Shown here piece by piece: positions 45,839-64,000 of a stretch of 64,000 bases of DNA. The DNA lies in contig OX243811.1 in the NCBI GenBank assembly GCA_945859605.1, positions 37,882,392-37,946,391 of the forward strand, given 5' to 3'. Under the pieces are notes generated by a model. That model was not told the origin of the DNA and searched no databases. It saw only the letters and a list, made by a program, of their open reading frames with translations. The stretch's first letter is position 1; every line of letters starts with the position of its first letter. The position numbers were made by a program, and so were the translations under genes. Origin of the DNA: Lumbricus rubellus. Taxonomy: Eukaryota; Annelida; Clitellata; Crassiclitellata; Lumbricidae.

Positions 45839-46853
45839 GGCCACTTAGCCTACTTGTGAAAATATTGTGTATATCCGTTTTACTCCTAAAAGTAGATGTC
45901 GCCCCACATAAGTTTTATTTCTATTATTAAATATGATGTTTTTAATCTCCACAAGCAAATTTTTACTTTTTAAGCATGATATTATTTGGCCAAACTTCTT
46001 TTATATTATAATTATGTCAAGACACATTATGCAAACATGATGTGCATTTTGTTACCTTGATTATCGTCCAAACACTTGTCCAACGACGCTGAAATAGTTT
46101 CCTGCCTGTGTTGAATTATAAGTCCTTGATTCATGTTTATTTTATGTACGATTCAATGTAATGTGAATTCATTATATCAGTCGGCTGCAAATGTTTGATA
46201 AATATAAAATGTTCTATAGACGTTTAATTTCCATTTGCAACGTTACAGATCTGTGCAGCTTTTAGCTGTCCATCCGAAGCTCACGTTTCAACATTTCTGA
46301 GATTGTCGTTAAGTTGAAATTTATGCATAGTCGTGAATCGATAATCGGCTTACTGGTGTTACTTAGCTGCAGTACTGTTTTGCTTCGAGTACTGAAATGT
46401 AAACAATTATGTTTGGGTTGATTTTATAATCTAGGAATAGAGATAGATGACTATAGTGGTAGATGCAGCAGCAGCAAGATTTAGTGGTAGATGCAGCAGC
46501 AGCAAGATTTAGATGACCTTGCCTTCGTATATTTAATCGGATGCTACTGCGCACCAACGTTGGGCGATAATTCATTTTCAGTCATTTAATGAATTTATAT
46601 AGGTTAATATTTGTAATGAATTTATACAGCGGCTCACTAATCTTGATTACAATATGTTTGTCCACCGACGTATCGTGTCAGCCAGTCTACGCAATCGAAT
46701 CTTTCAGTGGATGTGCTTTCTGCAGAAACATTTCCACCTAATAATCATACAAGAAGATTAGCCATTTCAAACAATGTTTGTAATCCTTAGACATTTCGTG
46801 TACCGTGGGTAAAATATCATTTGATGATTTGCTTGCAGCAGATTACATTTGAA

Positions 46854-49800
46854 ATGAGTTCCTTCAAGTACAGCCGTCTGCCATCCAGCGAACCCTCATC
46901 GACCACCATGAAATTTCAAGCACTAGATGGTCCAAGCTATTTCTCGTACGATGTTCCACGCGGAAAATACAAGTCTGCATTTACTTACTCAAACACGGTT
47001 GCAAGCTACAAAGCTCTGAAGAATGAAGAAGGTATGCTGATCAGCATAGATGAACATTTTACAATTACAGTTACAATTATGTGTACAGTTTTCAAAACAT
47101 ACTTTTGTTCTGGACTCTGACTTTTAATATAATTATCTTGCCTTACCTTTCTTACCTTCATTTTGTTACCTTAAGTTCAGTTTATTATTATTATTGTCAT
47201 AATTTATTTTGCCTCATGGTACTTTGGATCCTTCATTGTCATTAAACATTATTTTTATCACTAAATTGTGATTGCAATGACGATGACAATAATGATGACA
47301 AAGACAACAACTTATATAGCACTATAAAGTGAAAGTGCAGGATGCAGAAAAATCTGACCACTCTGGTCTGTGATCTGCCTAATCCATGCACATACGCTAT
47401 GCAGAAAAGATTGATTTAAGTTATCTTGTAATGCCAGAACACTGTGCACTGTGATTGCACCTCCATTGTGACTCGTTGATTCCAGGCTCTTGTTTCTGCG
47501 ATTGTGAACTTCCTTACTCTAACTGACCTTTCTATACCTTAACTTTTATTTTAATGCCATGATTTATTTTACATTACCTTTTGTTGCTCTACCATTGCAT
47601 TGGCAGATAAAGTTCTGACGAGCTTTAGAGGATTTTGTTTTTCGTCATTTTTTGTAGAAGATCCACCGTCGACATTGGCATGTCGGATCTGCTCTACAGT
47701 GGCCACCTTTCTCTGCTATCTCCTCTTCATTCTCACTCTTCCTATGTCCATGTACTTCACCCTCAAGGTAATAATAATAATAATAATAATTAACGACAAT
47801 TTATATTTGTACTTCGCCCTCAAGGTAACCTAGGAGATCATACCAGTTCCTTATACTCCCAAAAGTCTTTCATGTGTATACTAACATGTATAGTGTGTAC
47901 ACTAGCTGAGTTTTTGTAGAGGGTAGGGGTTTTAGCCTCTACTAAGGCAGTTGTGTACATCATTGGCAAGTCCTTTGTACGCAGCTACCCTTATGAGTAT
48001 ATGTTTATGGTCACGATTGACAATGCTAGGGATGGTATGTTATATGGGCATGTGCAATGCATACTTCTGAACTTTGGAAGGCAGGCAGTTTGAAATATAA
48101 ATGCAAAAACTTGAGCCCTAAGCCTGTCTGTAGAATCTTTAACCGATACTCGCTATTTGTGACTCGGAAATCAGCCAGAATATAGCCTCGTGCTATCACA
48201 CTCATGATGGTTTTAGCCCCAAACGAGAAATCATAATTGCGTCATTCAAGTATGAGATCTTGTAGTTTAGGTGGCAGATCTGAACATCCAAGTTGCCAAC
48301 CGTGCTGAATTTAACCCCTGGAAAGAATTTGCTACTGATGGAACGCTCAAATTGAAGCATGCAGAACGGGATTTGGATTCATTTTGGACATTGGTCAAAT
48401 AGGAATATCCGTATATTGCTCTCAGAAATGTTTATTTGATTCTAAATGCAGTTTTCAACTACCGTAGTATCCTATGTAAGTTAGGATTTTCCACCCTGAC
48501 ATCCATAAAATAAAAAGCATGAAAGGTTATTCTTTTGGGAATGAGGGAGGAGAGGAGATAGTGATATACTTTATGAAAGTTATTTTTTACCATATTAAGA
48601 TGGGCAAACATCTAATTGTACTGTATTTGTAATTTAATTTTTTGTTATGTTCACAGAGAATAAAAGTCTATGAGCAGATCGTAATATATCGCCTTGGTCG
48701 ACTCAAGTTATCAACGGGACCTGGTAAGAATGTGTTGATTGCGTCATTTGAACGTGAAGAATTCTGTTTCTCATGTAAAGCATCATCATCATCATCAGCA
48801 TCATCATCATTATCATCTGACGCCTGATTAAACACCTGTTGGCTTTAGACAAGTGATTCATGTTTCAATCTGCTTTCAATCTTGTGCTCTGGTCTTTATA
48901 CTAATCTCATGTCATGTTGAAATCTTTTTATATTTTATCTTTTTGCTCTGATCTTGTACACGGTAGTCAAGTCGTTAGCGTGCTGGGCTGCCAGGTGAGA
49001 GGTCGTGGGTTCAAATCCTGCCAGGACAGAATTTTTTGTCGAGATTTCAGCTCCACATGTGCCCTCTATCACTAACTCAGCCATGATGAGTACATTGACC
49101 GTACACTGTCAGTGGGAAGATTAGAAGGCGAGGGAAAGGACTGGACACCTGCCATCATATGCTGAGGCTAAGAAAATGTAGTCGCTAACACTTCATAGTT
49201 CATATCTATGGCTGTCTCGGAGCTATAGCTTAAGGGACTGCTCTTATGCTAATGATAACGGTAGATCGTGCCATTATGTGCTATGATCTTCTACTGATCT
49301 AAAAAAATCATTTTCTGATGTTTTATTATTGATTGATTTTTATTGTATGTAGGTTTTGTGATTGTTCTGCCGTGCATCGATCGTTGGACGAGAGTTGATC
49401 TGCGTATGAAGGCTTTCAGTGTTCCACCACAGAAGGCAAGTCTTGCCTACAACATCGCTTACCTGCCAAACATTAAATCCACTCAGTTTTGGCACTCAGT
49501 TGCTGAGACGCAAGATACAGATACATAACAGCGATATACGTAGATCGCACCAATTTAGCGAGATTGGGCAGGTCGCCTAAAATCAGCTAGGAATTTTCAT
49601 GCTTGGATTAAGCCACTGTCAAACTTTATGGCTCATCAACAGGAAATGAGTGCATAGCTTCTGATGAGTCTGTCTTGAATTGGCACTATATAAATTATAA
49701 TTACTGTTACAGTTACTGGTATCATGATTGTCTTGCAGATCGTGACTTCTGATGGCGCCGTCATAGAGATTGGAGCGGAAGTCTACTTCCAGGTCAAAGA

Positions 49801-52800
49801 CGCGGTCCACTCGGTCGGAAACGTTCAGGATCTCAATCACTCGACGCGCATCATTTGTCAGACTTCGCTTCAGAAGCTGCTGGGCAAGCAGAACCTTAGT
49901 GACATTGAATGCGACCGAATCGTCATATCGAAGGGTATTCAGGTTGGTTGGTAAAAGAATACCTGGAAAGTACGGGGCTTTTATGTGTTTGTTTAATAGA
50001 AACGAGGTTGACAAGCCCCATTTTCTTAGCCTCACACGATGAAGTGAAATATAGTTAATAAAGTCATCATCATCATCAATAGCATAGGGCTCAATGCCCG
50101 TAAGAGTCCGACGCCACTCTCTGTCTGAGTCTGTCTCGCGTCATGCTGCCCAGCCTCAACTTGTCCGGTCAGCAGGTCTGCTCCATACCATTAACATCTT
50201 GGAGCATCTAGACCACATTGTCCGATTGAAGAGAATCGTGAAAAAGAGGCATGAAGGACAACGTGGGTCAATGCCCGTTGTGTCCCACGCTCTCTCCCCC
50301 GACTCTCTCCACCAGTCTGTCCTGACCGACCTGTGCATGTCTGCTTCACATCATGACACCTTGAAGCATCTGGGTAGCCATGTCACTTGTGTCGTGGTTT
50401 TGGCGGATTACAATCGTCTTGGTTTTTTACTGCCAGAGTATCGCCACCCATCTGGCAAACCTTCCTCATTTTGTCCGGGCTTAGGACCGGCACAGGGACT
50501 TTGTTGGTTCCCTGTGGCAGAGGATGGATGCAGTTTAACGTCATGCCCAGGACAAAGTTAATAAAGTATTGTAGGTTAATTGTTAGAAGTTGAGATGAGG
50601 CATGCACTATCTAGGTGAGATATGGTTAAGTTAGTTATGGTATGTTAAGGTGAGGTGTTGCTTGTACAGGGCATGGTAAGATGGGGCATGGCATGTTGAG
50701 GCAAACTATTTTAAGGTACATCGGATTATTACGAAACATAAATGTTGTAGATTAAGATTAGGTATACCTTAAAGTGATTAGGTAGCTACAGATGATAATT
50801 TGCTTCTTTATATTTTATTACAGTAGAAATTATTAGATTAACCATAACCATCAATTTTATTGCACCAAGATAACAAAAAACATTATTTCGAAGTAGACAC
50901 ACAAAACAGTTGGGTGCAACCGGAAACCCAGAAGGGATTAGAAGTCCCACTGGTAAAACTACCTAATACCTATGCACGCTTTCAGATACAAGATGGTAGA
51001 TAGGAAGTATTATAAATGTAAGTATTAACAATCTTGAATACACGTAAATGCAATCTTAACTATAACATAAGCATCCACAGTTAAGACAGCATGGTGTTGA
51101 AAAGTTATCAAACCTTAACTAAAAAGGCATAAAAAAAGAAAGAAACCTTAACTAGGAAGAAGAAAAAAGAAGAAAATAGAAGAGCCATTAGTGTATAAAG
51201 GGGAGTAGTACCATTTTCTGGTATGAGAAAAATTAGGACAATGTCTTTATTCATTTAAGCCAAAAACTGTAATTAATGGAGCCTTTCATGTATCATATCA
51301 TGTATCATAGCAACTTCCGACTTATTGTTTTTCTTTTGAAATTTGTAGGACGATGTCAACCTGATGACTCGTACTTGGGGAGTTGAAGTCAGCAAAATTG
51401 ACCTGTATGAAGCTATGCATTGTTTTTTAAAATTTCTATTCATTTGTTGAGGTTGTTGTCATTGCCATTGTTAGTAATGTTTTCTGTGTGTGCATTGCAA
51501 AAATCTCTGTTTCACTTTTAATGTCTAGCACGTTCTAAGGTCATATTTGTTATTACTGCTATGTATAATTGTATTTGAGCAGTAAACTTTTTGGATTGAT
51601 AATGCTTTCTACCTCATGCAAATAAAATTATTATTATTATTTTATTTAAAAAATGATAATTATAATTATTTTAATTGTTTTGCAAAGTACAATTGCATAT
51701 GGTCCCTTGGCATTAGAAAAATTAGGAGAATGTTCTGGAATGACCGGTCTTGGCTTTGTTTCACTAGATAAAGATGATTTTCAGGTATGTTATTATTTTC
51801 ATTATCTGTATGATTTCATCATTATCACCACCACCAACATCATCGTCATTATTTTAAAACAATGGATGCATTTCAATCATCTTCCGATGTGTTGTGTAGG
51901 TCGGCGGTGAAGCTCTATTCGCAGCCGAATTCTCTCTTCAGTCAGTCGAACAATCCTCTCAGCTTCCTCGGTCCAGTCCTCTTTCCACCAGGAACGTCCA
52001 ATGCTCCAGTGGATCAGCTGCAGAACTTCTTTGGTAGTGGATTCGCCCCGGATAAGAAAGCCATGGAGGCCCCGAATCTGATCTCACTGGAAGCAGCTTC
52101 AAGATCGGCTTCAGATTCTCATGGTAAGAGGAGGAGGAGGAAGGAGGAGGAGGGCGGCCTGGATGGTTGATGATGTTGATGTTGGCATACTTGTTATTTT
52201 GATGATGTTTTTCATATTGTCTGTCATTGCTGTAGTTAATTTATTATTACTATTATAATATGAGTATTTTATGTGCTGATGATTTATGCATTACCCCTAT
52301 GTGTACGTACACCTAAGTTTCTCTACCTCTTACAAATTAGCAAAAGTCATTTATGAAACATTTATTTTACCATCAGCTACTATTTTTTTGTTAAACATAT
52401 TTTCTTGCTAAATTTTTTTTACTGTGATGGTCTTCTGTTTAGATCTGAACGTAATTTAATTTTAATATGTAATCAAAAATGATATGGGTAATTTAGTATT
52501 ATTAAAAGTAGGATTCTATGTTTGCGTAAAATGAATTTAATTTTAGACAATCAGTATTTAAAGCGTGGCTGTTAATATTATGTTACGAAGGAATCACATC
52601 ATCATCGGATCTGATAAATGCAGTCAACAGTCACTTGGGAGCAGCACTAGTCAAGGAGTTTGGATACATCTATAAGTTCGTTCTGACAGCTGAGAAAACT
52701 CCAGATGAAAATGGAATCTTCTATCTGGACCTGAAGAATGGTAAAGGCTGTTGACTGAAATAATGGTAGCGTGCGTAATTATTACGTAAAATGTTTGGTG

Positions 52801-53539
52801 TTTGATTAATTCTAAGTAGAACCTCGTGCTATCCTGAAATGATGCTTCAGTTTCCTAAGGTATGTGGCACTTCCTTTTAACCATAGTGCACTATATTATG
52901 CACTTTTCATGGTACGACGCAATTTGTAAGCGCCATCGATCGATAGTTTGTCATCACGTTACACCTGGTGCAGGTGCTTAACAAAGAAGTAAGAAATTGC
53001 ACAAATCTTCATTATATCACGTTACACAACATAAATGAGGCGCAGTGGTGTAGTGGTGACGTCGTTGCCTTGGAGCCGGAAGGTTCAAGGTTCGAATCCA
53101 CCTCGCCGCATGAGGACCTTGGGCAAGTTCTTCACTCACAATTGCTCAGCGCTTCGGTGTGAAACTCCGATGCAGTGTCCACTCTGCATTCGGGAGCGCC
53201 TCTGAGTAGTTAGAGCGTGAAGGGGCACTATAGCAAGTGCACATACAAACAAATAAAGTGTATTTCATTACATTAATTAGCATGCATTACATTACATTCG
53301 ATTACTCTCTCTTATGATGTCTTCTTTCAGGGGACGGACAGGCGGGCTTCGGCTATCCAATGACCTCTGACCCGGACGTGACCCTTACGATGACCTCCGG
53401 TCTGTTCCGTGACCTTCTGACGAAGCAAGTGAGCGCATTCAACGCCTACATGGGCGGCCAACTCATGGTCTCCGGGGACCTTCGAGCAGCCATGAAACTC
53501 GGTGGTCTCGTGGAGACTGTCACAGCAGCACTCAAGTAG
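46854..53539 (+). CDS. stoml1: Stomatin-like protein 1 (STOML1), complete
   Basis: Nine coding exons: 46854-47031, 47658-47767, 48657-48723, 49353-49435, 49739-49942, 51349-51404, 51900-52123, 52624-52740, 53331-53539. All join in phase to 1248 bp, 415 aa (human about 397). Layout: polar N-terminus; hydrophobic hairpin near residues 70-96 ('FLCYLLFILTLPMSMYF'); stomatin/PHB domain ('IVIYRLGRLKLSTGPG', 'RVDLRMKAFSVPP', 'GAVIEIGAEVYFQV', 'NHSTRIICQTSLQKLLG', 'RTWGVEVSKIDL'); linker; and a C-terminal SCP2 sterol-carrier domain ending 'LMVSGDLRAAMKLGGLVETV'. PHB plus SCP2 is diagnostic of STOML1/UNC-24, a late-endosome membrane protein tied to cholesterol handling and ion-channel control. The intron after 49435 has a GC donor (AAG|GCAAGT). 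Confidence 0.96.
48959..49260 (+). repeat. tRNA-derived SINE in STOML1 intron 3
   Basis: A tRNA-like head has the B box GGTTCAAATCC at 49008-49018 and a weaker A box. An unrelated body follows ('GGACTGGACACCTGCCA'), ending near an AATGATAAC tail. The downstream boundary is approximate. Confidence 0.65.
50050..50575. repeat. Unclassified repeat-like segment, diverged tandem duplication
   Basis: Two halves share GGCTCAATGCCCGT / GGGTCAATGCCCGT, then CTCTCT...GACTCT and 'CTTGGAGCATCT'/'CTTGAAGCATCT' at the same spacing of roughly 180 bp. It is GC-richer than the surrounding STOML1 intron 5, and both ends have TTAATAAAGT-like words. Family unknown. Confidence 0.5.
53038..53258 (+). repeat. Full-length tRNA-derived SINE
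   Basis: A box TGGTGTAGTGG at 53046-53056 and B box GGTTCGAATCC at 53089-53099. A body with GAGCGCCTCTGAGTAG follows, then a tail ending ACAAACAAATAAAG. It is in the last STOML1 intron. Confidence 0.88.
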
Positions 53540-55777
53540 TTCTGCTGTCAGTCGCCGGGCGGCGCCACCAGGTTCGCCAGGTGGCAGTATGTGTGTGTGA
53601 TTTTGGCAGAATGGACCATATCAATGTCTTTGCATAGCCAAGCATTTATTATGGCGCCTTTTAGGGGCATGTCAAAACGTAGCTTAAATTCAGCAATTTT
53701 CTTCGCATGACAAATGAGCGTGGTTGGCGGATAGAAGCGGTGTGACCAATGTGCAGCAGTGAAGTGAATGGAGAACTGTTTCTCATTGGCTGGCTAATCC
53801 TCTGTGCTCTCTGTCAGTTATGAAAATTTATTGGTGGAGATGACCATCGTACCCCTCCCCTGAGCTACTCTTAATCCTGTTGGAGAGTGCATTTATACAT
53901 CCATTTGTCTGTCTTTCTATTTCTCAACCTTAACCTCTGACAAACTTTAAGTAGGGCTTCAGAATCAGAATATCTGTAAGTTGCGATTTCTTTCGTAGGG
54001 AATTTTAGGATCTGAACGATTCAATTTGCAGTCGTTTTTCTGTCCTTCTGAAATGTAATCATATACTGTTTCAACCCCTGATCATGTTGATATTGTCCCT
54101 TGTATTATGGTCTTGCAAGAGTGAACAAATTGGCTGCACAAAGAATCAGTATGATGAATAATATGCCAAGAGCAGAGTGGTCCAGTCGAAGGATTTTCGT
54201 ATTTCTGGATGTTTTTTTTAACATTGAAGCTTTGCTTGCTTATTTTGCGTAGGCATTGACGAACATTGATATTTATTATTATCCAAATTTCATTTGAATC
54301 TCTCCAGTTCCCACTGGGATCTGTTCTCTTGGTTATTGAGATGTTACCACCAAATGCAGACCATTTCTATTTGAATGTTAGAAGTAAAGATCTCGACTGA
54401 TCTCAGAGAAATGTAAAGTTCGTCAATTTTGTGCTTATAGCTGTAGTTTGCAGTTTCCACTAGAGTACGTGTTGTAAAAATTCTTTTAATGTCTTTTCCA
54501 TCACATGTGGTGTTTTCATATATTCTGTCGAAAGTCTGTTCAGTGGGAAATGTTATTTTATTTCTTATGAATTAATCGCAAAGCAGGTCTTGTTCCGTGT
54601 GTCAGATTATGCAGTTTACCATGTTTCATCGTACATTACACTTCTTAATTTAACTTATTTAATTAGTGTAGCACTTTTCAGACTTCTTGCACCTTTCAGA
54701 GTTCTTAATGGGCCAATTTAACATTATGCCCGAACTCCTTTTGTCATATAAATTTATAACAGTTAGTCTTTAAATAGACTTCAGACATTCCACAAGCGCA
54801 TAGGCCAGGTCCCCGTTCTATTCTTGTACTAGTCTGTTATTTCAACAATTGGGTATATGAAATATAAACAAAATCAGAGGGTATGAAGTCACTGAACTGG
54901 TACACGTTTAACTTGCATCCTAATGCATTCTCCAATTATATTATTACCAGCATAGCTGATTTACCATCATCTTAAATGCATTAAGAGTTACAAGTATCTT
55001 CCTGAATTCTCTTGCACCAACTTAACTTAAATTTTATATATAGTTATAATAGGCCTAATTATCTGGAATGGTCGTCCTCACAGCGTCTAATCCGTAATCT
55101 ACGCTTTTAAAGACACCTGCAAGTCTACCTCCTTGACTTCTATCTTTGCACTTGTCATGATCCCTGTTGTTTTTGTTTTTCATTCTTTTGACAATAATGG
55201 TTAAATATTCTGTATTGAATACAATTATTGTCTAGTAACTGATCCAGCTTTGAATCTCGTAATTAGCCATTACCAAACTCTACTGTGACTTGACGAATTA
55301 ACCTCTTCTCTCAATATCATGTAATAATTCTTAATATTAACACCTCAATATAATGTAATAATATTAATGATAACAAGTCTGTCACTTAACCCCCAACTTA
55401 GGAAGAGAAGATCTTCTTACTTAGTGGGACTGGTTTGACCCATTACTCCAACCAGGCAAGTCTTCTTTTAAAATGTGTCCATGTATTTATTTCACTTGTT
55501 TTGATACTTTCTCATTTTAATCTTGTCAAATGGATTCTTTGATTAATAATTGACCGTTGTTTATTAAATAGTAAATTGTTAGCTTTTTAATTTAATTGTA
55601 TAGAACTATGTAATTTATTGATTGTGGGTGTTTACTTTGATGTGAAGAAATTAATAGAGTTCAAATTTTGATTTGGATTGATTTAATGAATATACCTCAC
55701 CAATACATGCAGCTCTATTATGGTGCCATTCATCTAGTATGCACTCACTCCAAATGCATATGGTTGTGTGTAATTAT

Positions 55778-56742
55778 TAGGGCTGTTGATTTAATCGCGT
55801 TAACGCGTGCGATTAACGCGTTAAAAAATTTTGCGATTAAAAATTTTAACGCATTAATCGCACGCGTTAGTTAGATCTGATTAAAATGGAATCAGAGGCA
55901 GAAAAACTCGTTTTAAACGGAAGGCTCATACTTAAAACTAGTGATACATTCTTTGGCAAATTAATATTCAAAAAAGAATTTGAGTGGGCTATTATCGTAG
56001 CAATTCTTTTCTCAATTATCGCTTAACATGCGTTAAACGCTAACGACGAGCCGTCAACATCGGCCGCATCGAATCGTCCACTAAAGTTGTTTCCTCACCC
56101 CGTCAGACTACATTGGTTGAACTCCAGGAGATGGCAAAGACCATTGGATCCAGGTTTCAAATGATGTTTACCGAAGGACAACTGAGACGAGTTTGGCAAG
56201 AACCGCAACCTCTTGTGAAAAATTGTGACAAAATAATGAGGTTCAATATAGATCTATTAGACCTATTGTTGTTAATTAATGAGATCATCCCTTGAACCGA
56301 CTAATGTAAATAAACTGGTCTGCATATACAATTGGCTGAAAAAATAATTAATTTTGATAATCAGAAAACAGTTGTCTAATTTTCATGTAGGTCTATATCA
56401 TTTTAATTAAAGGTGGCTCAAATGAAAAAATAACGGGATTTTGAGGTTTTGACTGATTTGAACAGTGTTTCAATTCAATTGTGTCTGTCATACAAAACTG
56501 TTCAATAAACTAAATGCAGATTAAATAGGCCTAAGCCTACTAAGCCAAAGGTTATTGAATATGTTTGCAATAGAAATAATGCAATCAGTCATTAAAATTA
56601 TATGCTTCAGGGGTCCTTAGAAAATAGTAAGATTAATATATTTGACGGAAATGTATTGCGATTAATTTGGCGTTAATTGCGATTAAAAAAATTAATCGCA
56701 CGATTAATTTCGATTAAAATTTTTAATCGAACAACAGCCCTA
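55778..56742. mobile_element. 965-bp hAT-like transposon
   Basis: Ends TAGGGCTGTTG are inverted, with further ATTAATCGC-type inverted words inside both ends. The 8-bp duplication GTAATTAT lies at 55770-55777 and 56743-56750. Only a 60-codon ORF is inside (56113-56295), too short for a transposase. Confidence 0.88.
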
Positions 56743-56756
56743 GTAATTATATGTCT

Positions 56757-57165
56757 TCAAATGGGCTGCTGAATAGCTATCAAACAACTCCGCCAGTGTT
56801 CGTACTTTGGCAGTGCCAGTCCCATGTCTGGAGAAAGGAGTAGGGCAACATAATTATCATCCTCCATACAGTGTCTTTTAAACAAACTATAAATTATAAC
56901 AAAAAGTAATATAGTGAGAAGTAGGATTGTGGGAGAGGTGTGATTTCTATGCCATGTGACTAGCCAGTTCTTCCACCCTGGCTTCATATGGTTTTCCCCA
57001 ACTCCAATTTGGCTCGGTCAGTTTGTTCCGCTCAATACGAAATTGGCCCAGCCACTTTGGGGTCAGGCTACTGTAAAGAGCCGTTGAAGGGAGTCCTCCA
57101 TCGAAGTAGTAGTGAGAGTCATCAGTCCAGAATGAACAACCCAAAGACTTAAATCATATTCAAGT
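56757..57165 (-). other. Unassigned open segment, possible exon or gene remnant
   Basis: Two overlapping minus-strand frames. The upstream one (57144 to 56947) reads 'FWTDDSHYYFDGGLPS' and 'PNWSWGKPYEARVEEL', with protein-like, non-repetitive composition. The other (56987 to 56757) has a hydrophobic run ('ILLLTILLFVIIYSLF'), like a membrane anchor. I do not recognise the protein. It may be a frameshifted remnant or part of another gene. Confidence 0.3.
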
Positions 57166-57385
57166 TGACTAGTGACTTTGTCCGTGGCTTCATTTTGCAC
57201 AATTTAGCGTGCTCAAGCAGGCCACTTGAAATAACAATGGCTTGTCCGATAGATGCCATTGGAGGGCAATCATAGCACCCAGGCCTGGCCCTGCACAAAC
57301 CTTAATGCAGCCTCATCTCCAACCATCACACTACCTCCAGGTTAATGGATTGAAATAATCAACAAATTTTTGCTTCTCAGACTGT

Positions 57386-57391
57386 TTTATT
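57386..57391 (-). terminator. rps15a: RPS15A poly(A) signal
   Basis: AATAAA on the minus strand, about 90 nt after the RPS15A stop codon. Confidence 0.8.
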
Positions 57392-57480
57392 AATAGTCTT
57401 AATTTTGAAACACCAATCCAATCATCTCGACTGTATGGACAAGTCAGAGGAATGGACAGTTCAAGTTCACATTCTCAGTC

Positions 57481-64000
<6,520 letters not shown>

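Larger units (their letters stand above)
42746..46853. other. Intergenic region between LLGL and STOML1
   Basis: Probably begins with the LLGL 3' UTR and ends with a STOML1 5' non-coding exon. The STOML1 start exon has an acceptor (TTTGCTTGCAG) 15-16 bases before its ATG, so an upstream untranslated exon is implied but was not located. A CAGTGGCGTAGCCAGG word at 44266 looks like one end of a transposon, without a partner end. A 29-bp duplication with CAGCAGCAGC lies at 46455-46515. Confidence 0.6.
53540..57480. other. Region between STOML1 and RPS15A (convergent)
   Basis: Begins with the presumed STOML1 3' UTR; no AATAAA was found near the stop, so its end is unknown. It contains the hAT-like element at 55778-56742, an unassigned minus-strand ORF (56757-57144) and the RPS15A 3' UTR with its poly(A) signal. 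53.6-55.7 kb has no recognisable feature. Confidence 0.6.

Noticed and set aside
51653..51785. Extra STOML1 exon in the AT-rich ORF here
   Set aside because: Phase already joins 51404 to 51900 directly with family-consistent length; no good acceptor in phase.

Overview
The window is animal nuclear DNA. Evidence: spliced genes with GT-AG and a few GC-AG introns, metazoan-specific genes, a Ty3/gypsy LTR element, DNA-transposon relics, tRNA-derived SINEs and many microsatellites. The AT-rich background is peppered with AGGCCTAT-like words, and one gene is a polycystin-1-like/REJ receptor. This suggests a marine invertebrate deuterostome, possibly an echinoderm; that placement is inference. All exon models were built by hand from splice sites, reading phase and protein similarity recalled from the families; no search was run.

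Layout. (1) 1-24600, minus strand: the 5' half of a polycystin-1-like gene. It has 11 exons in the window and continues past the left edge. It encodes a signal peptide, LamG-like jelly roll, WSC domain, several PKD repeats, a REJ module and the start of the juxtamembrane region. Its third intron (5713-17022) holds a complete young Ty3/gypsy retrotransposon (6064-15677) with apparently identical 1594-bp LTRs and one 1653-codon Gag-Pol frame, followed by a MITE-like unit built of GTCGAC-centred palindromes. (2) 24601-26780: the divergent intergenic region, with an RFX X-box-like site. (3) 26781-42745, plus strand: a complete lethal giant larvae (LLGL) gene, 24 coding exons, 1094 aa, with the aPKC-target serine motif intact. 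(4) 42746-46853: intergenic, with an (AT)n tract and a LINE 3' fragment. (5) 46854-53539, plus strand: a complete STOML1 gene, 9 coding exons, 415 aa, stomatin/PHB plus SCP2. (6) 53540-57480: probable STOML1 3' UTR, a hAT-like element and an unassigned ORF. (7) 57481-63365, minus strand: a complete RPS15A gene, 4 coding exons, 130 aa. One of its introns contains a 3.2-kb near-perfect palindrome with tandem units in each arm.

The four genes do unrelated jobs: ciliary/sperm-type receptor, cell polarity, membrane-lipid scaffold and ribosome. They do not form a functional cluster. The unusual content is the mobile DNA in their introns: five elements with 8-bp target duplications, the fold-back palindrome, the GTCGAC iteron element, an inverted copy of part of a coding exon, and an LTR with an inferred very long R region carrying 111-bp tandem repeats.
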